Positions 35,510-46,785 of a DNA stretch of 64,000 nucleotides are shown piece after piece (within the stretch, counting starts at the first letter, position 1; every line of letters begins with the position of its first letter). Where the stretch lies: NCBI RefSeq assembly GCF_020424085.1, contig NZ_CP080203.1:62001-126000 (forward strand). The letters are read 5' to 3'. This DNA is from Mycetocola spongiae. GTDB lineage: Bacteria > Actinomycetota > Actinomycetes > Actinomycetales > Microbacteriaceae. Under the pieces are notes generated by a model that was not told where the DNA came from, did not search any database, and saw only the letters and a program-made list of their open reading frames with translations. The translations under genes and the position numbers were made by a program.

Positions 35510-35929
35510 ATGACCTTCACCTCACCCGAACGCCGGATTATCGCGGATGCCTGCGCCGAGTTCCCGAGCGATTATGCCCGGCTGGTGGCGCCGGTTAACG
35601 AGGACCTGGACGCGCTGGGTGCCGCGGTGACCCCCGAGATGACCGGCCAGGTGCTGGCCAACCTGAAGGCGTTTGCGGCGGGGGAGGTCCCGATCGGGGA
35701 GTGCCATCGCGATGAGGCCATGGGGTTTATCCGCGATGGTATTGCCGCGCTGCACGCCGATGATCCCGCCAATGCGGCCATTTCCTTTTTTGGGGCCGGG
35801 CTTAATTTCGCCTCGGCCCTGGCCAAGACTCCCGCGGGCCCCGGGGCGGACCGGCGGGCCGAGCTGCGCGCCGCGTTTGCCGCCGTGATCACGCCACTTG
35901 CGGATGGCGGCGCGCGCGGCGGGAATTAG
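35510..35929 (+). CDS. hypothetical protein, soluble helical
   Basis: A 139-residue protein from ATG 35510, behind AAGGAG at good spacing. It is soluble, mostly helical in appearance, without signal peptide or cysteines beyond Cys15 and Cys65. I do not recognise the family. Codon use matches host genes. It lies upstream of ligA in the same direction, but ligA has its own leaderless-type start, so co-transcription is uncertain. Confidence 0.65.
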   Translation: MTFTSPERRIIADACAEFPSDYARLVAPVNEDLDALGAAVTPEMTGQVLANLKAFAAGEVPIGECHRDEAMGFIRDGIAALHADDPANAAISFFGAGLNFASALAKTPAGPGADRRAELRAAFAAVITPLADGGARGGN

Positions 35930-35968
35930 GCGAGGGGCGTGCCGCGGCGGATGTCGGGGGTCCCTTTA

Positions 35969-38308
<2,340 letters not shown>

Positions 38309-38315
38309 CGTTTTC

Positions 38316-38350
38316 CCGCGCCGGGTCGCCCGAGGGGTGACCCGGCGCGG
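38316..38350. terminator. hairpin between ligA and the rpmJ paralogue
   Basis: CCGCGCCGGGTC and GACCCGGCGCGG form a 12-bp stem. There is no U-tract in either direction, but the convergent position suits a shared terminator. Confidence 0.6.
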
Positions 38351-38414
38351 GGCGCGTGCCCGGTATGGCCTCCGTGGGTGCCGGCACCCGCACCCCGGCC
38401 ACCCCGGCCCCGTA
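38351..38414. other. short non-coding stretch after ligA
   Basis: GC-rich DNA between the ligA hairpin and the stop of the zinc-free L36 gene. Nothing recognisable. Confidence 0.4.
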
Positions 38415-38537
38415 TTATCCCTGGCGCGCCTTGAGCCGGGGATTCTTTTTGTTAATCACAAAAACCCGGCCGCGGCGGCGCACCACCTGCGATCCGGGCT
38501 GGTTCTTGAGGCTCTTGAGCGAGTTGCGGACCTTCAT
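38415..38537 (-). CDS. rpmJ: ribosomal protein L36, zinc-free paralogue
   Basis: This is a 40-residue basic protein with the YkgO-type bL36 sequence: [21 protein letters not shown] at the start and NPRLKARQG at the end. It has no cysteines, so it is the C-minus form that replaces the zinc-ribbon L36 when zinc is scarce. AAGGGA lies 6-7 nt before the ATG. It is transcribed away from the CobW-like gene across a Zur-like palindrome. A second, zinc-binding rpmJ is expected elsewhere in the genome. Confidence 0.9.
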   Translation of the reverse strand: MKVRNSLKSLKNQPGSQVVRRRGRVFVINKKNPRLKARQG

Positions 38538-38558
38538 GGACAATTCCCTTCGGTTGTT

Positions 38559-38577
38559 AACGATAACGGTTCTCATT
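38559..38577. promoter_or_regulatory. Zur box candidate
   Basis: Read on the minus strand, AATGAGAACCGTTATCGTT is an imperfect palindrome (AATGAnAAC / GTTnTCnTT) that fits the Fur/Zur type. It sits between two divergent genes whose families are both known zinc-starvation responders. The regulator is inferred from this context; no zur gene is in the window. Confidence 0.72.
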
Positions 38578-38645
38578 AATGTAGCCTAGGAAACGACGCA
38601 CGGGAAACCGTCCCGCTGCGCACCGGCACGAAGGGCAGGGGAGGC

Positions 38646-39722
38646 ATGAAGCCCCGCATCGATGTGAGTCTTATTTTTGGAGTCTGCGGACCCGAACGCT
38701 CCCGGATCGCCGGGGAGCTGGCCCGGCGCGACGCCGCACTCCTGATCGCCGTGAGCCCCGCGGGGCCCGCATCCGAGGCGCTCGAGGAGTGCCTGCAATA
38801 CCTCGCGCTGCTGGAGGACGGCGCGCGAGTGGTCCTCGATTGCCGAGGCGACGCCCAGCCCACCGAGATGCTGGGCCTGCTCCTCGCCGAGGAAAACCTG
38901 CCGGGCCTCGACCTGGCCATCGCGGGCCCCATCGCGGTGGTGGACGCCCCGCATTTTATGTCCGATCTCCTGGACGACGGATATGTTGAGGCGCTGGATA
39001 ACCTCGAGGCCCGGCTCGGCCCTCTTGATCCCGCGGCGGCCGAACCGGCCGAGGGGCGGCGCTTCCTGGCCCACGCCGTGGTGGCGGCGGAACAGGTCGA
39101 ATTTGCCCGGCACATCATCGTGACCAATACGCGGGCGCTTGGCCCCGGCGAGCTCACCCCGTTCCTGTCCCTCCTTGCGCACCTGAGCCCCAGCGCCCGG
39201 ATCGGCGTGGCCGGGGCGGGGGCCGTCCCGTCCGGGCGGAGCGACCGCGTGGATTCCCCGGCGCGCGATACCCCGGGCTGGGTGCGCATCCTCAACCGCG
39301 AATTTGATCCGCTCCCGCGCAGCCCCCGCATCGGCTATCTGCGTTATGAGCAGCTGCGTCCCCTGCATCCGGGCCGCCTGCTGCGGCTCTTAAATACCCG
39401 GGTGGAACGGCGGGAGTTTGGTGTGCTGCTGCGCTCGGCGGGTTTTTGCCGCTTCGCCACCCGGCCCGGCGTGCTGGCGCGCTGGAACCATGTGGGGCAC
39501 ATGATCTCCTTTGAACCCCTAGAGCCCGAGGAATCCGAACCGCTCGGGGTTTTTGGCCAGGAGATCGCCTTTATCGGCGAGGAGCTGGATACCGAGGGGC
39601 TGCGTCGCGCCCTCGATGACTGCGCGCTCTCCGATGCCGAGTTTGCCGCGGGGGTGGGGCTCTGGACCAAACTGCCCGATCCGCTCCCGCGCTGGTTTGG
39701 TGCCGCCCAGTTTGGGTCCTAA
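38646..39722 (+). CDS. CobW/COG0523-family protein with degenerate G domain
   Basis: The 358-residue protein starts at ATG 38646 behind GGGGAGG. The C-terminal third is a recognisable CobW_C domain (VERREFGVLLRSAGFCRFATRP, ARWNHVGHMISFEP, and FGQEIAFIGEELD). The N-terminal half follows the COG0523 layout, but the P-loop reads GVCGPERSR instead of GxxGxGKT and the CxCC metal motif is missing. GTP hydrolysis and metal delivery by the usual mechanism are therefore unlikely. Its place beside a Zur-like site and a zinc-free L36 suggests a role in zinc homeostasis. Confidence 0.8.
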   Translation: MKPRIDVSLIFGVCGPERSRIAGELARRDAALLIAVSPAGPASEALEECLQYLALLEDGARVVLDCRGDAQPTEMLGLLLAEENLPGLDLAIAGPIAVVDAPHFMSDLLDDGYVEALDNLEARLGPLDPAAAEPAEGRRFLAHAVVAAEQVEFARHIIVTNTRALGPGELTPFLSLLAHLSPSARIGVAGAGAVPSGRSDRVDSPARDTPGWVRILNREFDPLPRSPRIGYLRYEQLRPLHPGRLLRLLNTRVERREFGVLLRSAGFCRFATRPGVLARWNHVGHMISFEPLEPEESEPLGVFGQEIAFIGEELDTEGLRRALDDCALSDAEFAAGVGLWTKLPDPLPRWFGAAQFGS

Positions 39723-39764
39723 TGCCCGGGGCCGCCCCGGGTTTCCCCGGGGCGGCCCCGGGCA
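39723..39764. terminator. strong bidirectional hairpin
   Basis: TGCCCGGGGCCGCCCCGGG and its complement form a stem of about 19 bp with a 3-4 nt loop. It separates the convergent CobW-like and acyl-CoA ligase genes, within 3-4 nt of each stop codon. No clear U-tract. Confidence 0.75.
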
Positions 39765-39767
39765 CTG

Positions 39768-41474
39768 TTATGAGGCGGCGTCCATCTCCTCCACGAGCGC
39801 CCGCACCTGCTTGCGCAGGACCTTACCAATCATGGAGCGCGGCAGCTCCTCCACGATCACCACGCGCGAGGGCACCTTATACGGGGTGAGGCGATCGCGC
39901 GCCCAGGCCCGCAGCGCCTCCACATCCACGGTGGTTCCCGGGGTGGGCACTACGGCCGCCACGACGTCCTCACCCGAGTGTGGGGAGGGCATGCCGATCA
40001 CCGCGACATCCGCGATATCCGGGTGGGTCACCAGAGTGGCCTCCACCTCGGTGGGCGAGACGTTAAAGCCGCCCGTGATGATGAGTTCCTTAATCCGATC
40101 CACGATGGTGGTGAAACCCTCGGTATCGATCCGCACGACGTCGCCCGTGCGGAACCAGCCGTCATAAAAGACCTCGGCGGTCTCCTCGGGCTTGCCGTAA
40201 TAGCCGGAAAAGACCTGCGGGCCCTTGACCAGCAGCTCACCCGCCTCGCCGAGCGGCATCTCCTCGGCGGGATTCTCCGGGTTTACCACCTTCAGCAGGG
40301 TGCCGGGCATCGGCAGGCCCACCGTCCCGGCGCGACGGTTTTCCGCCACCGGATTGGCCATCAACACGGGGGAGCACTCGCTCAGCCCAAAGCCCTCCAC
40401 CAGATAGCCGCCGCTGGATTTTTCAAACGGCTCCACCAGGGCGGTGGTCAGCGGCATCGCCCCGGAGATCGCGATCTCGATTCCGGCCAGGGAGATTCCC
40501 TTCTCCTGGGCCCGGGCGAGGAGGCGCTCCGCAATCGGCGGGACCGCGGGCAGGAACGTGGGCGGATGCTTGCGCGCGGCCTTCAGCACCAGATCGGGAT
40601 CAAATTTGGGAAATAGCACCAGCCGGGCACCCATGCTCATCGCAAACGTGAGACACAGCGTGAGGCCATAGGCGTGGAACATCGGCAGTACCGCATATAC
40701 CACGCAGTCACCCTGGCTGATGGTGGGCGTCCAGGCGCGCGCCTGCGCGGCATTGGCCAGCAGATTGGAGTGGCTCAGCACCGCACCCTTGGGATGCCCG
40801 GTGGTGCCCGAGGTGTATTGGATGACGGCGGTATCGGCGGTCTCCGGGCGCGGCACCGCATCGGCGATGCGCGGGTTTTTCAGCAGCTTTTCCCACTCGA
40901 TGGTATTTTCCACCTGGGTCGTGAGCTGCTTGCGGGAGGCGCGGGCACTCGCGATGGGCAGGTGCAGGGCGGCACGCATCGTGCGCGGCATCGCGCGGGT
41001 GACGTTGACCGAGACCAGCGAGCGCACGGCCAGATCCACCGGGAAGTCCTGCACGGTGGAGACGACCTTATCCCACACGATTGCGGTCTGGGCACGGTGG
41101 TCCTCAAACTGGTGCCGCAGCTCGCGCGGCGTATAGAGCGGATTATGTTCCACCACGATGGCGCCCAGGCGCAGCACCGCATAAAACGCGACGATATGCT
41201 GCGGGCAATTGGGCAGCACCAGGGCCACGGTATCCCCGCGCTGCACCCCGAGGCGGCGCAGGCCCTCGGCGGCGCGATCGATCTGCTCCACCAGATCGGC
41301 ATAGGTGGTGGTGGCGCCAAAAAATTCCAGGGCTACTCTGTCCGGAAAATTGGCGGCGGAATCGCGAACGAGGCTTCCGAGGTTGCCCGTGGGTACGGGG
41401 ATATCCTCGGGGACGTTCTCGGCGTAGCTATTGAGCCAGGGCCGGGTTTCTGAGGCATAGAGCGGATTATTCAC
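39768..41474 (-). CDS. long-chain fatty-acid-CoA ligase
   Basis: The 568-residue adenylate-forming enzyme activates a fatty acid to acyl-AMP and then acyl-CoA. The AMP-binding motif YTSGTTGHPKGA, the FGLSECSPV motif, GWFRTGDVV and the C-terminal catalytic Lys in GKVLRKQ are all present. Length and sequence are close to FadD types with medium/long-chain substrates; exact specificity unknown. It starts with GTG 41474; TAATAT (41481-41486) lies 6 nt before it, with no ribosome-binding site, so the mRNA is probably leaderless. Confidence 0.92.
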   Translation of the reverse strand: MNNPLYASETRPWLNSYAENVPEDIPVPTGNLGSLVRDSAANFPDRVALEFFGATTTYADLVEQIDRAAEGLRRLGVQRGDTVALVLPNCPQHIVAFYAVLRLGAIVVEHNPLYTPRELRHQFEDHRAQTAIVWDKVVSTVQDFPVDLAVRSLVSVNVTRAMPRTMRAALHLPIASARASRKQLTTQVENTIEWEKLLKNPRIADAVPRPETADTAVIQYTSGTTGHPKGAVLSHSNLLANAAQARAWTPTISQGDCVVYAVLPMFHAYGLTLCLTFAMSMGARLVLFPKFDPDLVLKAARKHPPTFLPAVPPIAERLLARAQEKGISLAGIEIAISGAMPLTTALVEPFEKSSGGYLVEGFGLSECSPVLMANPVAENRRAGTVGLPMPGTLLKVVNPENPAEEMPLGEAGELLVKGPQVFSGYYGKPEETAEVFYDGWFRTGDVVRIDTEGFTTIVDRIKELIITGGFNVSPTEVEATLVTHPDIADVAVIGMPSPHSGEDVVAAVVPTPGTTVDVEALRAWARDRLTPYKVPSRVVIVEELPRSMIGKVLRKQVRALVEEMDAAS

Positions 41475-41553
41475 GCCCCCATATTACGGGGGCACGTGCG
41501 GGGGGCCGAAAGTTTGGAGATTCCCGGAGGGAATTGGCGCAATCCCGGCGAGA

Positions 41554-41970
41554 TTATTGGCGGGTGTCGGTCACATTGGTGAACTGCGCCGCGAGGCTGG
41601 CCAGGGTGATGATGCCCGCGCGGCTCGGATCCACATGCGCGCCGCGCCAGGGATTCTCGGCGCGGATCGCGGCCGCGAGGCTCGCCTCGTCCAGCCCGCC
41701 ATAGCGGGACACGGCCTCGTCCACGAGCGCGCGCTGCGCGGGTGTGAGCCCCTCGCCGCCATCGGGCAGCAGGTCGATAAAGCCGGCGGACCAGACGGAG
41801 GCCACCACCGGACCCTGGGCGCGGGCCTCGATGGGCTCGGAAAATAGCGGCTCTCCCGTGCGGGCCAGCGCGAGGCCCTGCGCATAATAGAGCAGACCCT
41901 GTACCTGCGTGCGGCCGGAGACAGGATGCTCGGCGAGGAGATAGCGTGCCACATCGAGGGCGGTGCTCAT
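41554..41970 (-). CDS. Panacea-domain (DUF4065) protein
   Basis: The 138-residue protein starts at ATG 41970 behind GAGGAGG. ALDVARYLLAEHPVSGRTQVQGLLYYAQGLALARTG is a typical N-terminal half of DUF4065 (SocA-like), and IEARAQGPVVASVW fits the following motif. The C-terminal part is Ala-rich helical. Panacea proteins are mostly antitoxins next to varied toxins. Here the neighbours are fadD and gatCAB, 79 and 154 nt away, and no toxin-like ORF fits in the gaps, so it stands alone. Confidence 0.85.
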   Translation of the reverse strand: MSTALDVARYLLAEHPVSGRTQVQGLLYYAQGLALARTGEPLFSEPIEARAQGPVVASVWSAGFIDLLPDGGEGLTPAQRALVDEAVSRYGGLDEASLAAAIRAENPWRGAHVDPSRAGIITLASLAAQFTNVTDTRQ

Positions 41971-42124
41971 GGGGCCTCCTCGTGCTCGCAGATGGACCAC
42001 ACGCTACCCCCGGTTTACCCAAAAAGCCAGTACATTTGCGACCGTGGCGGCGGGGAACTACATTCTTCGCGCGGGTTCACCGTAGAATTGAGGATATTCA
42101 TCCCCCTTTCTTAGATGGAGCTTC

Positions 42125-42424
42125 ATGTCGGAAATCACGCCGGAGCTGGTGACGCACCTCGCGTCCCTCTCCCGGATCGACCTCAGCTCGGACGAAATCG
42201 CGAGTCTCACCACCGAGCTCGGCCAGATCGTCGAGAGCATCGCCAAGGTATCGGAGGTGGCCACCGCGGATGTTCCCGCAACCAGCCACCCGATCCCGCT
42301 GACCAATGGGACCCGTGCCGACGTGGTGGGCCCGACGCTCACGCAGGCCCAGGCCCTGCAGAATGCGCCCGAACAGGCCGAAGGCAAATTTGTGGTCACC
42401 GCGATTCTGGGGGAGGAACAGTAA
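42125..42424 (+). CDS. gatC: Asp/Glu-tRNA amidotransferase subunit C
   Basis: The 99-residue subunit bridges GatA and GatB. The sequence [21 protein letters not shown] and [10 protein letters not shown]-like [15 protein letters not shown] are characteristic. GGAG lies 6 nt upstream of the ATG. The stop overlaps the gatA ATG by 1 nt. Confidence 0.94.
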   Translation: MSEITPELVTHLASLSRIDLSSDEIASLTTELGQIVESIAKVSEVATADVPATSHPIPLTNGTRADVVGPTLTQAQALQNAPEQAEGKFVVTAILGEEQ

Positions 42425-43935
42425 TGTCCGATCTGATTCGTCTGTCCGCCGCCGATCTGGCCGCGAAGCTGACCTCCGGCGAGGTGTCCTCCGTGGAGGC
42501 CACCCAGGCCCACCTCGACCGCATCGCCGCCGTGGATGGCGACGTGCGGGCGTTCCTGCACGTCTCGGATAGCGCACTGGATGCCGCCGCCGAGATCGAC
42601 CGCCGCCGCGCCGCGGGCGAGTCCCTGCACGAGCTCGCGGGTGTCCCGCTGGCCGTGAAGGACGTGCTGGTGACCACCGATATGCCCTCCACCTCGGGAT
42701 CCAAGATCCTCGAGGGCTATATGTCGCCGTTTGATGCCACCGTGGTGGAGCGCGCCCGCGCCGCCGGCCTCATCGCGATCGGTAAGACCAATATGGACGA
42801 GTTCGCAATGGGCTCCTCCACCGAGCACTCGGCCTATGGCCCCACGCATAACCCGTGGGACCTGAGCCGCATCCCCGGAGGTTCCGGCGGAGGCTCCGCC
42901 GCCGCCGTGGCCGCGTTTGAGGCGCCCCTGGCCCTCGGTTCGGATACCGGTGGATCCATCCGTCAGCCCGCACACGTCACCGGAACCGTGGGCGTTAAGC
43001 CCACCTATGGTGCCGTGAGCCGCTATGGTTCGATCGCGCTGGCCTCCTCCCTGGACCAGGTTGGCCCGGTCACCCGGACCGTCCTCGACGCCGGGCTCCT
43101 GCAGGATGTCATCGGCGGTCACGACCGCCGCGATTCCACCTCGATCCCCGAGTCCTGGGTCTCGATGGCCGCGGCCGCCCGCGAGGGTGCCAGCGGTCAG
43201 GTCCTTAAGGGCCTGCGCGTGGGTGTTGTGAAGCAGTTCAGCGGCGAGGGTTTCCAGGCCGGCGTGGAGCAGCGCTTCGGCGAGACCCTGGCCCAGATGG
43301 TGGCCGCGGGTGCCGAGATCGTGGAGATCGACGCCCCGCACTTCGAGTATGCCGTGGCGGCGTACTACCTCATCCTGCCCGCCGAGGCCTCCAGCAACCT
43401 GGCAAAATACGATTCCGTGCGCTTCGGCCTGCGGGTCACGCCCGAGGGTGGCGGCACGGTTGAGGACGTCATGTCCGCGAGCCGCGAGGCCGGTTTTGGC
43501 CCCGAGGTGAAGCGCCGCATCATCCTCGGAACCTATGCGCTGAGCTCCGGCTATTACGATGCCTATTACGGCAGCGCCCAGAAGGTACGCACCCTGATTC
43601 AGCGCGATTTTAACGCCGCGTTTGAAAAGGTAGACGTGATCGCGAGCCCCTCGGCACCGACCACTGCGTTTAAGCTCGGTGAGCGGGTAAACGACCCGCT
43701 CGCGATGTACCTCAACGACATCACCACGATCCCCGCGAACCTGGCCGGCGTCCCCGGTATTTCGGTTCCGATGGGTCTGGCACCCGAAGACGGTCTGCCC
43801 ACCGGAATCCAGTTCATGGCACCGGCCCGCGCCGATGACGTGCTGTATCGCGTGGGAGCCGCCGTCGAGGCAGTACTCGAGTCGAGCTGGGGCCACAGCC
43901 TCATCTCGCAGGCCCCCGCACTGGGAGGAAAATAA
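42424..43935 (+). CDS. gatA: Asp/Glu-tRNA amidotransferase subunit A
   Basis: The 503-residue amidase produces ammonia from glutamine for conversion of Glu-tRNA(Gln) or Asp-tRNA(Asn). The Ser-cisSer-Lys triad is visible: Lys79 (LAVKDVL), cis-Ser154 (GGSGGGSAA) and the nucleophile Ser178 (GSDTGGSIR). The reading frame is open upstream to 42115, but ATG 42424 fits the family start. It lies in the gatCAB operon. Confidence 0.96.
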   Translation: MSDLIRLSAADLAAKLTSGEVSSVEATQAHLDRIAAVDGDVRAFLHVSDSALDAAAEIDRRRAAGESLHELAGVPLAVKDVLVTTDMPSTSGSKILEGYMSPFDATVVERARAAGLIAIGKTNMDEFAMGSSTEHSAYGPTHNPWDLSRIPGGSGGGSAAAVAAFEAPLALGSDTGGSIRQPAHVTGTVGVKPTYGAVSRYGSIALASSLDQVGPVTRTVLDAGLLQDVIGGHDRRDSTSIPESWVSMAAAAREGASGQVLKGLRVGVVKQFSGEGFQAGVEQRFGETLAQMVAAGAEIVEIDAPHFEYAVAAYYLILPAEASSNLAKYDSVRFGLRVTPEGGGTVEDVMSASREAGFGPEVKRRIILGTYALSSGYYDAYYGSAQKVRTLIQRDFNAAFEKVDVIASPSAPTTAFKLGERVNDPLAMYLNDITTIPANLAGVPGISVPMGLAPEDGLPTGIQFMAPARADDVLYRVGAAVEAVLESSWGHSLISQAPALGGK

Positions 43936-43937
43936 TC

Positions 43938-45434
43938 ATGGCCAAGGACAAGCTCCTTACCTTCGAAAAGGCCCTTGAGCTCTACGAACCGGTACTCGGT
44001 TTTGAGGTGCACATCGAGCTCGGCACCAAGACCAAAATGTTCTCGGATGCCCCCAACGTCTTTGGCGCCGAGCCCAATACCGCGGTGACCCCGCTGTGCC
44101 TGGGCCTGCCCGGCTCGCTGCCCGTGGTCAACGAGCAGGCCGTGCGCTATGCGATCTCCCTGGGCCTGGCCCTGGGCTGCTCGATTGCCGAGACCAGCCG
44201 CTTCGCCCGGAAGAACTATTTCTACCCGGATATGCCGAAGAACTATCAGATCTCGCAGTCGGATGAGCCCATCGCCTATGAGGGTTCGGTCACGGTTGAG
44301 CTGGAGGACGGCACCGAGTTTGTGGTGCCGATCGAGCGCGCGCACATGGAGGAGGACGCCGGCAAGCTCACCCATATGGGTGGTTCGGGTCGCATCCAGG
44401 GCGCGAGCTATTCGCTGGTGGACTATAACCGCGCGGGTGTTCCCCTGGTTGAGATCGTGACCCACCCGATTAAGGGTGCCGAGCACCGCGCTCCCGAGCT
44501 GGCCAAGGCCTATGTGGGGCTGATTCGCGAGATCGCGATCGGCCTGGGCATCTCCGAGGCGCGGATGGAGCGCGGAAACCTGCGCTGCGACGCCAATGTA
44601 TCGCTGCGTCCCCGCGGCCAGGAGAAGCTGGGCACCCGCACCGAGACCAAAAACGTCAACTCGCTGCGCAGCGTTGAGCGCGCTGTGCGCTATGAGATCC
44701 AGCGTCAGGCGGCGATCCTCGCCGAGGGCGGAACGATCACGCAGGAGACCCGGCACTGGCACGAGGACACCGGCACCACAAGCGCCGGTCGCCCCAAGTC
44801 CGATGCCGATGACTACCGCTATTTCCCCGAGCCCGATCTGCTTCCCGTGGTTCCGGGTGCGGCCCTGATCGAGGAGCTGCGCGCGGCCCTCCCCGAGGAC
44901 CCGCTGACGCGTAAGCGCCGCCTGAAGTCCGAGTGGGGCTTCACCGATCTGGAGTTCCAGGATGTCGCCAATGGTGGTCTCCTGGTGGAGATCAGCGCCA
45001 CGGTGAGCGCCGGGGCGAGCCCGCAGGCCGCCCGCAAGTGGTGGACCGGCGAGATTTCGCGCCTGGCCAATCAGCGTGAGGTGGATGCCTCCTCGCTGAT
45101 CACCCCCGATCTTGTGGCCCAGCTGGCCGCGCTGGTCGAGGCCGGAACGCTCAACGATAAGCTGGCCCGCCAGGTTCTGGAGGGCGTCATTAACGGCGAG
45201 GGAACCCCGCAGGAGGTGGTGGACGCGCGCGGCCTGGCCGTGGTCAGCGATGACGGCCCCCTGATCGCCGCGATCGACGAGGCGCTGGCCGCCCAGCCCG
45301 ACGTGCTGGAGAAGCTGCGCGAGGGTAAGGTGCAGGCCGCCGGTGCCGTGATCGGTGCCGTGATGAAGGCCATGAAGGGTCAGGCCGATGCCGCCCGCGT
45401 GCGCGAGCTCCTGCTGGAGCGCGCCGCGCAGTAA
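43938..45434 (+). CDS. gatB: Asp/Glu-tRNA amidotransferase subunit B
   Basis: The 498-residue subunit binds the mischarged tRNA and carries the kinase-like active site. It has [54 protein letters not shown], and the C-terminal YqeY-like helical domain. It follows gatA by 2 nt and is followed by a strong terminator. Confidence 0.96.
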   Translation: MAKDKLLTFEKALELYEPVLGFEVHIELGTKTKMFSDAPNVFGAEPNTAVTPLCLGLPGSLPVVNEQAVRYAISLGLALGCSIAETSRFARKNYFYPDMPKNYQISQSDEPIAYEGSVTVELEDGTEFVVPIERAHMEEDAGKLTHMGGSGRIQGASYSLVDYNRAGVPLVEIVTHPIKGAEHRAPELAKAYVGLIREIAIGLGISEARMERGNLRCDANVSLRPRGQEKLGTRTETKNVNSLRSVERAVRYEIQRQAAILAEGGTITQETRHWHEDTGTTSAGRPKSDADDYRYFPEPDLLPVVPGAALIEELRAALPEDPLTRKRRLKSEWGFTDLEFQDVANGGLLVEISATVSAGASPQAARKWWTGEISRLANQREVDASSLITPDLVAQLAALVEAGTLNDKLARQVLEGVINGEGTPQEVVDARGLAVVSDDGPLIAAIDEALAAQPDVLEKLREGKVQAAGAVIGAVMKAMKGQADAARVRELLLERAAQ

Positions 45435-45448
45435 TCGCGATGCCCCAC

Positions 45449-45488
45449 GGGCCGCTCCCTCGCCTCGGCGGGGGAGCGGCCCGTTTTG
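45449..45488 (+). terminator. Rho-independent terminator of gatCAB
   Basis: GGGCCGCTCCC and GGGAGCGGCCC pair over 11 bp with a 12-nt loop and are followed by GTTTT. Confidence 0.9.
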
Positions 45489-45669
45489 CGTGGCGCGCCG
45501 CACGGCGCAGCCCGGCCGCGGCGGGGCGTTCCGGGAGCATCCCTGGTTGACGATTCCGAACACTCGTTTTCTTCCCGAGGTGATGCCCCAGCATGGGGGA
45601 ACCGGTGTGGAACGCGTGGCACAGTGCCCGCCTCCCGCCGCCGAGCTCCCCAACGCAGCGGAGGTTTTT

Positions 45670-46065
45670 GTGGCTCGCTCTCCCTTTTTTCAGTCCATTC
45701 TTCGGCGCAAGCCCCTCGAGGATACCGAGGCCGACGCCCGGGGCAGCGGGCTGGCCCGACACCTCGGGATGTGGCAGCTCACGGCCCTGGGCGTGGGCGG
45801 CATTATCGGCGTGGGTATCTTCTCGCTTGCCGGCCTGGTCGCGCACGGCAGCGCGGGGCATCCCGCGGCCGGCCCGGCGGTATTTTTTTCGTTCCTGATC
45901 GCGGGCCTGGCCTCGGCGGCCGCGGCGCTGTCCTACGCCGAGTTTGCCGGCATGATCCCGCGCTCCGGCTCGGCCTATACCTACGGCTATGTGGCGCTCG
46001 GGGAGATCGTGGGCTGGTTTATCGGCTGGGATCTCCTGCTGGAATACATCGCGATCGCGGCGGTC
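45670..46065 (+). pseudogene. APC-family amino-acid permease, 5' fragment cut by the prophage
   Basis: From GTG 45670, behind GGAGG, the ORF encodes a typical N-terminus of an APC amino-acid transporter: polar N-tail, LGMWQLTALGVGGIIGVGIFSLAG (helix 1 with the GxGIF substrate motif), helix 2, and SYAEFAGMIPRSGSAYTYGYVALGEIVGWFIGWDLLLEY (helix 3 region). Homology stops near codon 131 (AIAAVVAI). The frame continues to 46254 with unrelated, lower-GC sequence. Full-length members have about 450-500 residues. The remainder should lie at the far side of the prophage, so excision may restore the gene. Confidence 0.85.
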
Positions 46066-46117
46066 GTTGCTATTTGCTTAGGATCTATGTTGCCTGTCGT
46101 TTGTCTGATCGGTTCGG

Positions 46118-46132
46118 TAGGCTCGATTTATG
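46118..46132 (+). promoter_or_regulatory. leaderless-type -10 and start of the prophage lipoprotein gene
   Basis: TAGGCT (46118-46123) is followed by exactly 6 nt and ATG 46130. There is no ribosome-binding site. The same hexamer and spacing precede the host gene at 5355. Confidence 0.55.
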
Positions 46133-46546
46133 CTCAAGACTTCACGCCTCGCGTTTCTTATCCCAGTATTGATACTCGGCCTCTCCGCCTGCTCCACGGC
46201 TCCCGTCGGGACCGAGCCGGCCAGCGCATCTGCCTCGGCGGCCGCGGTTATTGACCCTGCCGATGTCGAAACTTTAGAGGAAGCAATTTCGCTGGCAACC
46301 TCTATTGATCCGGCCTCGGAGGGTGCTTCCAATCGCATCCTTAATACCGCATCGGCGCTGTCTCGGACGGCTCGTGCTGAGCTCGGCGCGAAGCTCACCT
46401 CCGCGGAATTGGAGCGCTACCGAGTTCGACTGCTGCAAGTAAAGACGGAAGTGGTGCCACTTAAAGACGGCGATGATGCGGAAATCAGTGTCGTCAATTC
46501 ATCGCTTCGCGATATTGCGATCGAGTTGGATCGGGCACAGGGCTGA
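46130..46546 (+). CDS. small lipoprotein at the prophage left end
   Basis: 138 residues with a lipoprotein signal: basic MLKTSR, hydrophobic stretch, and lipobox LGLSAC with Cys21. The mature part is a Ser/Ala linker and then about 100 residues of charged helix. It is probably anchored to the outer face of the membrane. I do not recognise the family. It sits just inside the left att region, outside the phage late operon and read outward-to-inward, a typical place for genes expressed from the prophage, such as superinfection exclusion. That role is inferred from place and lipobox only. Likely leaderless. Confidence 0.7.
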   Translation: MLKTSRLAFLIPVLILGLSACSTAPVGTEPASASASAAAVIDPADVETLEEAISLATSIDPASEGASNRILNTASALSRTARAELGAKLTSAELERYRVRLLQVKTEVVPLKDGDDAEISVVNSSLRDIAIELDRAQG

Positions 46547-46550
46547 TTCT

Positions 46551-46694
46551 ATGAAGATCGTCGTTGCTATGCGTTCGACCGAGACGAAAACCATCGAGGT
46601 TGAGGTGGAGGATTATGCGACCGGCCGGGATATCGCGTTGGCCGCGGTCCCCGAGGGGTGGGAAGCGCAGAGCATGATCGCGCAGCGAGATTAA
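46551..46694 (+). CDS. small hypothetical prophage protein
   Basis: A 47-residue ORF beginning MKIVVAMRSTETKTIEVEVEDY, 4 nt after the lipoprotein stop, so it could be translationally coupled. It looks like a single beta-rich domain. No recognisable family and no strong ribosome-binding site. Confidence 0.45.
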   Translation: MKIVVAMRSTETKTIEVEVEDYATGRDIALAAVPEGWEAQSMIAQRD

Positions 46695-46700
46695 TTAATG

Positions 46701-46730
46701 TTGCACTATTAGTGAAACGTGTGATAGTCT
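46701..46730 (+). promoter_or_regulatory. sigma-70-type promoter in the prophage left arm
   Basis: TTGCAC (46701-46706), an 18-nt spacer, and TAGTCT (46725-46730). The region is AT-rich. The -35 overlaps an 11-bp palindrome CACTATTAGTG (46704-46714), which may bind a phage regulator. It would drive 46786 and the genes through the integrase. Confidence 0.6.
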
Positions 46731-46785
46731 TTAAATATCAGCAAGGCAGGCACCAGGCCACACCTTCGCCCACAGGGGAGACACC

